DNA of 64,000 nucleotides from assembly GCA_025355875.1 (NCBI GenBank), contig JANXYV010000154.1, forward strand, positions 1 through 64,000, in the 5' to 3' direction. The first letter of the stretch is position 1. Each line of letters begins with the position of its first letter. This DNA is from Prolixibacteraceae bacterium (GTDB lineage: Bacteria > Bacteroidota > Bacteroidia > Bacteroidales > Prolixibacteraceae). Under the pieces are notes generated by a model that was not told where the DNA came from, made no database searches, and worked only from the letters and a program-made list of their open reading frames with translations. The translations under genes and the position numbers were made by a program. This document shows positions 57,364 to 64,000 of the stretch, piece by piece.

Positions 57364-60344
57364 TTCTTAATAGTTTCATTCAGTCGCGTGAACAAATCGT
57401 CAACAAATGATTTTACCTTATCCATGTCAATCTCATGATCTATTTTCAGGATTGAAGTGTAAACTTTATTGCGCAGTTCACGCTGGTCGGCATCTCTGGA
57501 AGCCCAATAAGGATGTGCAACAAAGGCAGTCCGGATGGCTGTAGCAATAGCATCAGGATCGCTGAAACTTTGTTCGCGAAGTTTCTTGAAAACATAGTAA
57601 GTGATGTCGTCGAATTGCTTTTCGGCTTGTTCTTTTTCTTCCGCCAAACGCTGCTCAATCAATCTTTCAAGTTCTGCAAGTACTTCCTGCGTTGTATCCT
57701 GCTTGTCTTCATAGCTGTCAAGTGCATCTTCGGCCTTTTTCTTCATCGAAATCAGGTTAGGGTCACAGGGATCTTGGGTGGTATATTTTTCGATGCTTTT
57801 CACCAGATTGATAACCCGCGTATCGTCGCCCTTTGCGTTGTCCCTTTTAATTTGTTCGAGAGTATCAGCATCGATGGTTATTTCCTTTTCGATGGCACCA
57901 ATGGCATTGATGGAGGAATGTTTCTTTATCAGTTCTTCTGTTTTTGCCAGAAATTCCCGGTCTGCTCCTTTCCCTTTTTTCAGGTCGAATGCTTTTTTGA
58001 CGATGGCAACAATGTTTGAAATGATGATATACTTCTGAATGTATGGAACCAGAAACGCATCAGGAGAAATGATCTCATAAAGCAGCTCTATCCGTTTATA
58101 GAACCGGTATAATTCATGTCGCTTCCCTTTGTCCTTGAACTCCTGAACGATCAGATTTACCGTTTTATCATTAAAGCTGGTACCAATCAGTGCGATGTAA
58201 ATTTCGCCTTCGGTTTCCATAAGCTTTTGGAAATCATCTTTCAAAATCTGAATATCGCGAATAATGGCATTGATCTCATCACTGTCGAACGAGAGCGCTT
58301 TTTCAAGCTTGTCGAAAATACCTATGAAATCGAGGACGAAACCATATTTCTTTTCGAGGTCGAGCGCTTCATCATAATATGGCCGGTTGACCCGTGCTAC
58401 AGCTTGTAGCAAAGTATGATCGCGCATGGGTTTGTCGAGATACATGGCATACAGATTTGGAGCGTCAAACCCGGTAAGCAGCTTTTCGGTAACAATCAGA
58501 ATTTTAGGAAATGTATCGCGCTTTGAGAACTCTTTTCGAAGGTTTTTCTCTTCTTTGTCGGTGATGTAAAATTCCTTTAGCTTTTGTGTGTCGTTGTGAT
58601 ATTCGGAATAAACCGGAACACTGTATTCGGGAGGCAGATATTTATCCAGCGCGTTTTTATACAAGGCGCAAGCCTCCCGGTCAACAGTAACAAGAAGGGC
58701 TTTGTAGCCAAGCTGTTCAACGTTTCTCAGATAATGTTCAGCCACGTATTTTGCAATGTCGTCAACACGTTTTTCGCCTTTAAGAAATGATTTGAACCCG
58801 ATTTTATCCAGAATTTTATTGAGCTCGTGGATTTCTGTAATCCCTTCGGTTTCGGCCAGCGCAAGAAATTCTGTTTCGAGTTGTTCGGCATTGACAAGCA
58901 GATCGTTGGGCGCTAAAGCATAATTCAATGGCAGGGTGGTTTTATCTTCAATCGATTCCTTCATGGAATATTTATGCAGATAGCCTTTGGGATCGGGATT
59001 ATCCTGATCGTTGAACACTTTAAAAGTTCCTTTGCCTTTGGCAGTATTATCGATGGGTGTGCCGGTGAATCCGATTAATGTAGCCTTTGGAAGTGTTGCC
59101 ATTAAATAAGTACCCATGTCACCGTTCGTGGTTCGGTGTGCTTCGTCAATAAGTACAAAGATGTTTTCACGGGTATTGAGCGCTTTATCGGTTTTATCGA
59201 ATTTGTGAAGCATACAAATAAGAATTCCCCTGAAATCTTCCGAAAGAAATTTATCAAGCTGAATGCGTGAACTAACCACTTTTACATTTTCAACTTTTAA
59301 TGATTCGATGTTGCGGGCCATCTGGTCTTCGAGTTCATTACGGTCGAGTAATACCAAGACCGTAGGTTTGCTGGCTCGCTGGTCTTTATATACCTTTTCG
59401 GCAACTTTAATAATGGTGAATGTTTTACCGCTGCCTTGTGTATGCCATATCAGGCCACGCTTGCGCGAATCGGCAACAAGTCGTGTGACAATGAGTTCAA
59501 CGGCTTCGGTCTGATGCTGCTTCAGAATGTACTTGTTCAGTACATCGTCTTTCAACTGAAAAAGAATATAATCTTTCAGGAAAGCCAGAACTGCTTCGGG
59601 ATGGCAAAACTCTTTAACCTTGGCTTCGAGGTTCCCGATTTCTTCGCTTTTCCATTCAAAAATGTTCCGGTTTTTTAAATTCCAGGTTACCCCATAATGA
59701 AAACCCAACGAATCAACGGAGGTGAACAATTGTTCGGGCATCATCATTTCGGGCGTTTCGTCGTGGTAGCGGCGCAATTGATTGATGCCTATTGCAATGG
59801 CTTCGTCTTTGGTCGCATTTTTACACTCAATAATCAATACCGGAATGCCGTTGATTAAGAAAACAATATCGGCACGGTTGGCAAAACGGCCATTGTTATA
59901 CCAGTATTCTTCGGTAACGTGGTAAGCATTGTTTTCAGGATGTTCGTAATCGACAAGCACCAGCGAATCTTCCTTATTTCGGGCAGCATTGAACCAATTT
60001 TTTTGATTGCGCAAATACAACAACATATCGTTGTTGCCATGAATGGTTGCAGGCAGATTGTTGAGCCTTCGGCAGAGTTCTTCCTCTGTTTCGGAATAAC
60101 CCTTGTTAAATTCTACTGCTTTTGAGAAAAGGATATGATTAAAAAACAACGAAGCATTTTTTGCCTGTTCCTTTTGCGAACCGGAACTTGTATCGAACAA
60201 GCGTAATTCTTCAGCTTGTTTTTGAGGCACAAAAATCCAGGCAGTATTGATACCTTTTATGAGCGGTGGATTGCTCACATAGTTCAGTATAGGTTCCTGA
60301 ACAGTTCCAGCTTCGGTACTTGTTTTGTAGGCTTTTGCACTCAT
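57360..60344 (-). CDS. hsdR: Type I restriction endonuclease subunit R
   Basis: RADIVFLINGIPVLIIECK nuclease motif; GLIWHTQGSGKTFTI Walker A; VLIDEAHR; GFTGTPID; VNRPYYDE. Confidence 0.95.
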   Translation of the reverse strand: MSAKAYKTSTEAGTVQEPILNYVSNPPLIKGINTAWIFVPQKQAEELRLFDTSSGSQKEQAKNASLFFNHILFSKAVEFNKGYSETEEELCRRLNNLPATIHGNNDMLLYLRNQKNWFNAARNKEDSLVLVDYEHPENNAYHVTEEYWYNNGRFANRADIVFLINGIPVLIIECKNATKDEAIAIGINQLRRYHDETPEMMMPEQLFTSVDSLGFHYGVTWNLKNRNIFEWKSEEIGNLEAKVKEFCHPEAVLAFLKDYILFQLKDDVLNKYILKQHQTEAVELIVTRLVADSRKRGLIWHTQGSGKTFTIIKVAEKVYKDQRASKPTVLVLLDRNELEDQMARNIESLKVENVKVVSSRIQLDKFLSEDFRGILICMLHKFDKTDKALNTRENIFVLIDEAHRTTNGDMGTYLMATLPKATLIGFTGTPIDNTAKGKGTFKVFNDQDNPDPKGYLHKYSMKESIEDKTTLPLNYALAPNDLLVNAEQLETEFLALAETEGITEIHELNKILDKIGFKSFLKGEKRVDDIAKYVAEHYLRNVEQLGYKALLVTVDREACALYKNALDKYLPPEYSVPVYSEYHNDTQKLKEFYITDKEEKNLRKEFSKRDTFPKILIVTEKLLTGFDAPNLYAMYLDKPMRDHTLLQAVARVNRPYYDEALDLEKKYGFVLDFIGIFDKLEKALSFDSDEINAIIRDIQILKDDFQKLMETEGEIYIALIGTSFNDKTVNLIVQEFKDKGKRHELYRFYKRIELLYEIISPDAFLVPYIQKYIIISNIVAIVKKAFDLKKGKGADREFLAKTEELIKKHSSINAIGAIEKEITIDADTLEQIKRDNAKGDDTRVINLVKSIEKYTTQDPCDPNLISMKKKAEDALDSYEDKQDTTQEVLAELERLIEQRLAEEKEQAEKQFDDITYYVFKKLREQSFSDPDAIATAIRTAFVAHPYWASRDADQRELRNKVYTSILKIDHEIDMDKVKSFVDDLFTRLNETIKK

Positions 60345-60385
60345 ACCTTTTCAAGTTTAGGTTATTCGTAGGTGAAACAATTTAT

Positions 60386-60515
60386 TGTCGTATTTTATCC
60401 TTGACTCACCCCACGTCCGCTAGCGGCCGTCCCCCCTCTCTACACGTAGAGAGGGGAAAAGCGAGCGTTGCGAGCTTGGGGTGAGTCTATAAAACAACAA
60501 ATTTGAAATACGACA
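60386..60515. repeat. Nested-palindrome REP/MITE-like element between hsdS and hsdR
   Basis: Outer arms tgtcgtattt/aaatacgaca, middle arms gactcacccca/tggggtgagtc, inner hairpin cccctctctac-ac-gtagagagggg, plus ccgctagcgg palindrome. Confidence 0.8.
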
Positions 60516-60516
60516 T

Positions 60517-61710
60517 TTATTCATTCTTTAAACTTAGATCAAATTCAAGCTGATCAACTCTAATGCCGCCAGTCATTAAATCGTTTAGCAAAGTTTTAAA
60601 AAGCGATTCGTAAACTTCCTTCTTTTTTAGGGAAACTGATATCTTATTTGTAAGAGCATTTAAAGATTTGCTAATGAATTCTTGCTCTGCCATGGGCGCT
60701 AGTGGGAATAAACATTCTTTAATATTTGAGTCTGAAACTGCCGGATAGCTTGCACCTTTTTGCATTTCTTCCATTTTTCTCAAAATCATGTTGGATTGCA
60801 GATAGTAATACAAAAAATCAGAAATGATCTTTTTTGCATCTGGTCTTAAAACACAATATCCTGTGCTGCAAATTTCATCATTTAACTCTTTGGGAACAAT
60901 CGCAATTCTTTGTAAAGTAGGTCTAACTGTAGCAAAAAGAATATCATTTTCAAGCATGACCTTTCTTGCTCTTGAAGGCGCATCCTTACCTTTGACTGAT
61001 GAAAATGTTGTAATAGAAAATGATTGGTTTGAAACACCTGAAACATCAACATATTTAAACATTTCATCAGGTTTTCCACTTGGATTTCTTTGTGTAGATT
61101 TGATTAAAACACTGCCAATTTCAACTGCCAACCAGCTCCCTGGCATCATCCCAATTTCAGTTTCTTTGAGTTTTTCGCCTTTGGCGCCTTGCGAAAACAA
61201 TTGGTGCAGCAGCGATTTCTTTAATGCCTGGGTGGTATCAATAATCTGTTGCTGCTTTTCGATGGCATTTTGAAGCGTGGAAAGAATGTATGCAATTTTA
61301 AGCTGCTCGATAGGTGGCACTTTAAATACAGGTAAATTTGAAAATAGATTACGATTAAGAGTAGGTACAGATACACCTGTTGCATGTTTATCCAGCTTAA
61401 GATGAGATAAATAGTAAAATATAAATTTGGGATTATTGTCTTTGAAATCGACAACAGCCAACACTGTATTATGAGCCCAAAATTTATTTTCGTAATAATG
61501 AACAACACCACATGAACCACTTCTCCCAATAGTAACGCCAGGACCTCTATAATTTGATGAGTCGTGAAAACCTATTATCCCATTAGATCCGGCAACAGGA
61601 ATATCTCCTTTTTTGAATTTGCTTTTTGTTAAATCTTTCCCTCTTCTGAGAATTACAAGATCGTCAAAACGTATTTCTTTCCATGTGCTAACTGTCGAAA
61701 ATTCTTTCAT
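60517..61710 (-). CDS. hsdS: Type I restriction-modification specificity subunit S
   Basis: Two TRD/helix repeats: WKEIRFDDLVILRRGKDLT..PPIEQLKIAYILSTLQNAIEKQQQIIDTTQALKKSLLHQLF and PGSWLAVEIGSVL..LAPMAEQEFISKSLNALTNKI. Confidence 0.93.
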   Translation of the reverse strand: MKEFSTVSTWKEIRFDDLVILRRGKDLTKSKFKKGDIPVAGSNGIIGFHDSSNYRGPGVTIGRSGSCGVVHYYENKFWAHNTVLAVVDFKDNNPKFIFYYLSHLKLDKHATGVSVPTLNRNLFSNLPVFKVPPIEQLKIAYILSTLQNAIEKQQQIIDTTQALKKSLLHQLFSQGAKGEKLKETEIGMMPGSWLAVEIGSVLIKSTQRNPSGKPDEMFKYVDVSGVSNQSFSITTFSSVKGKDAPSRARKVMLENDILFATVRPTLQRIAIVPKELNDEICSTGYCVLRPDAKKIISDFLYYYLQSNMILRKMEEMQKGASYPAVSDSNIKECLFPLAPMAEQEFISKSLNALTNKISVSLKKKEVYESLFKTLLNDLMTGGIRVDQLEFDLSLKNE

Positions 61711-61712
61711 TG

Positions 61713-63344
61713 TTAAAACCCCAATTTAGTTAACACTTCATTTACCTCTGCATCAATTGCTTTTGCTTCTTTTTCGAGCGTTCGCAGGCGGGTGACCAAT
61801 TCGGGAACGGGCAATAAAACTTCCTGCAAACCACTGGTAATGTATTTGGTAGGGCTTATGTTGTAATCGTTTTTCTCAATTGTTGCCTTTTCAATAATGG
61901 CTGCGCTGCCCATGCCCTCGCCTAGGGAAAGGGTATCGCTTTCGGGGTTTTCAGTGGTATAAAAATGCAGGTACGCATTGGCAACCAGCAACTGGTTTAC
62001 TTCGTCAACAAAGTTCTTCGGATTGCCTTTCGTAAAACAACGGCTGGCATTTAAAAGGATTAGTTTGTTTTTCAGGTGTTCCGGCTTACTGGTATTAAAA
62101 AACAACACGATGCCCGGAGCCGTAGTGTTGTAGAATAAATTTTCGGGTAAATAAATTACCCCTTCAATAAAATCGTTGTCGATAAACCATTTGCGGATTA
62201 CTTTTTCGGCGCTGCGCGAATCGCCACCGCTGCCCCGGCTTGCAGCGCCCGTGTCGAGAATCACAGCCGCGCGGCCGTTGGGTTGTTTTAAACTGGCCAG
62301 AATATGTTGCGCCCAACCCCAGTCGGCTGTATTTTTAGGTGGAATACGATCGCCAAAACGGGCATATTCATCTTTTTCGTAAACATCAGAATTGAAAACA
62401 TCCTGGTTCCACATCGGATTGGCAGTGATGCGGTCGAACTGGCGCAAGCCTTTGCCATCGGTGCTGTGAAATTTGGGATTGATCATGGTGTTGCCAATTT
62501 CAATCGTGCCTTCCATTTCGTGAATCACCATGTTCATGTTGGCCATCGCCCAGGTGGTAGGCAGCCATTCCTGTCCATAAATTTTCAGGCTTTCATAATC
62601 CGTTTTTCCTTCCAGTTTCATCTTTTCTTTCAGGATCAACTGAAGTTTTATGACCAAACCAGCCGAACCAACATTGGGGTCGTAACATTCCATCCCCGGA
62701 GCAGGATCGAGAATGCGGGCCATAATTAAGCCCACTTCTGTCGGGCTAAAGAACTCGCCAGCGCTTGAGCCGCCACCTTCGGCAAACTTACGGATGAGGT
62801 ATTCGTAACTTCGGCCAATAATATCCGGTTCCACGTCGAGCAAACCCAGTCGTTTTGAGCCAAGACGGTTGATGAGGTCCTGAATACGTTCATCCTCAAT
62901 TTCACGAACGCCGTGAGTAGTCTGGTTAAAATCAATGCGATTAACAATCCCGGAGAGTTTGGGATTGGCTTTGGCTATTTCGTGCAGTATATCGGTAACC
63001 TGCTGCCCGAGGCTTTTCTTATCGGTTGCATTCAACAACTTGATGCAATCCCAGGTTGGTTGTTTTTCTATATCTTCCGGGCGAAACGGAAGGTAAAAAC
63101 GCACCAGCGAATGATCTTTATCAAAAAGCTGCAATACCCGTTTACGACTTCCAAATTCATCAGCCATTTTATTTACTTCATCATCGAATACGTCGCACAA
63201 CCTTTTAACAAACACCAGGGGCAAAATGTAATCTTTGTATTTTGGAGCGTCAACCGGGCCGTGTATGGCGCAAGCGGCGTCCCACAACCATGTTTCGAGC
63301 GATTTATTTGGATCAACTACGGTTTCTTTTTTCTTTTTAGCCAT
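61713..63344 (-). CDS. hsdM: Type I restriction-modification DNA methyltransferase subunit M
   Basis: N-terminal helical SLETWLWDAACAIHGPVDAPKYKDYILPLVFVKRL; EFFSPTEVGLIMARIL; motif I-like YDPNVGSAG; motif IV-like ANPMWNQ. Confidence 0.93.
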   Translation of the reverse strand: MAKKKKETVVDPNKSLETWLWDAACAIHGPVDAPKYKDYILPLVFVKRLCDVFDDEVNKMADEFGSRKRVLQLFDKDHSLVRFYLPFRPEDIEKQPTWDCIKLLNATDKKSLGQQVTDILHEIAKANPKLSGIVNRIDFNQTTHGVREIEDERIQDLINRLGSKRLGLLDVEPDIIGRSYEYLIRKFAEGGGSSAGEFFSPTEVGLIMARILDPAPGMECYDPNVGSAGLVIKLQLILKEKMKLEGKTDYESLKIYGQEWLPTTWAMANMNMVIHEMEGTIEIGNTMINPKFHSTDGKGLRQFDRITANPMWNQDVFNSDVYEKDEYARFGDRIPPKNTADWGWAQHILASLKQPNGRAAVILDTGAASRGSGGDSRSAEKVIRKWFIDNDFIEGVIYLPENLFYNTTAPGIVLFFNTSKPEHLKNKLILLNASRCFTKGNPKNFVDEVNQLLVANAYLHFYTTENPESDTLSLGEGMGSAAIIEKATIEKNDYNISPTKYITSGLQEVLLPVPELVTRLRTLEKEAKAIDAEVNEVLTKLGF

Positions 63345-63491
63345 GAAAAGGAATTATGTTTTTTTGGCAAGAACGCTAATGCGATAGCCTTTTATTTAAC
63401 GATTTCCAAAGTTAGGTCGAATTTAGTATAAAGCAAATTGAAGGATGGGATTTAAAGGGAAAAGCAAGGAATAACCTTAAATTTCTGATAA

Positions 63492-63602
63492 CTCATGGGG
63501 TGACTACGAGTCCCCCCGTGAAAAAATTAAGATTTGTTTCGTTCCTACGGAACTCTTTTCTGTTATACTTTCATGTCCTCCACGTTAAATCCGTGGTCAA
63601 CA
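63492..63602. repeat. REP-like hairpin cluster
   Basis: ggggtgact-acg-agtcccccc, gttcc-tac-ggaac and ccacg-ttaaatc-cgtgg hairpins within about 110 bp of intergenic DNA. Confidence 0.5.
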
Positions 63603-63639
63603 TAAACTATTCATCAGTGATTTACAAGCCAAATCCGGC

Positions 63640-64000
63640 TTAATTAGACACTTCAGATGGCGATTTTCCATAGTGCTTCCTGAATACTGTACTAAAATAT
63701 CCTACGCTGGCAAAACCGCACATTTCGCTGACTTCGGTAACCGTGTATTTTCGCGACTGCAACAATTCAACTGCATGTTTAAGCCGGATGGTTTTGATAA
63801 AATCGGTCGGCGATTGGTCGGTGAGTGACTTGATTTTCTTATAAAGCAATGAAGAACTGACATTCATCGCTGAAGCAAATTCATCTTTGTCGAATTCGGC
63901 ATTGGAGATATTGGCCTGAGCCACTTCCAGCATCCTCTTTACAAACTTATCGTTGAGTTCGTTTTCGAGGATCGGTTCTGACGATGAGATGCTAATTAAA
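63640..64000 (-). CDS. AraC-type DNA-binding C-terminus, probably of a hybrid two-component (HTCS) regulator; truncated at window edge
   Basis: Frame stays open to the window end (..LISISSSEPILENELNDKFVKRMLEVAQANISNAEFDKDEFASAMNVSSSLLYKKIKSLTDQSPTDFIKTIRLKHAVELL..VSEMCGFASVGYFSTVFRKHYGKSPSE); the ORF track starts at an internal Met. Confidence 0.85.
   Translation of the reverse strand, partial: LISISSSEPILENELNDKFVKRMLEVAQANISNAEFDKDEFASAMNVSSSLLYKKIKSLTDQSPTDFIKTIRLKHAVELLQSRKYTVTEVSEMCGFASVGYFSTVFRKHYGKSPSEVSN

Noticed and set aside
62913-63431. 172-aa plus-strand ORF over hsdM start
   Set aside because: Antisense to hsdM; no recognisable motif

Overview
Bacteroidota-type DNA (signal peptides ending in ..AQ, FISUMP and T9SS C-terminal domains, the regulator and CAZyme repertoire). 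The core (about 7.4-56.9 kb) is a very large carbohydrate-degradation locus. A plus-strand block (GHL6/trimerisation-domain hydrolase, DUF5703 protein, GH3-PA14, beta-helix GH141/GH120-like, GH29, GH63-like, TPR) converges at about 22.03 kb on a minus-strand run of 18 tightly packed genes (CE1-CBM48-CE1, GH43, GH42, GH2, GH3, GH43, modular GH3, three tandem CE1, CE6, GH43, GH127/146, GH51, GH43, GH9, GH43, GH95). The set fits a highly decorated, esterified arabinoxylan or similar hemicellulose/pectic side chain. No SusC/SusD pair, sugar transporter or recognisable classical xylanase is visible. The left flank carries a DUF4143 ATPase, a lipoprotein, a hexokinase, a DUF5916 barrel protein and a FISUMP protein. 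The right flank carries a Type I restriction-modification operon (hsdM-hsdS-hsdR plus a DUF45/YgjP-like metallopeptidase) and the 3' end of an AraC-type/HTCS-like regulator cut by the window edge. Non-coding structure includes a 131-bp MITE with 19-20 bp perfect TIRs, a nested-palindrome element between hsdS and hsdR, a decayed T9SS-cargo gene remnant, inverted repeats upstream of the DUF4143 ATPase, and a candidate operator upstream of the 18-gene run. All calls come from reading the sequence and the ORF translations; no searches were run.
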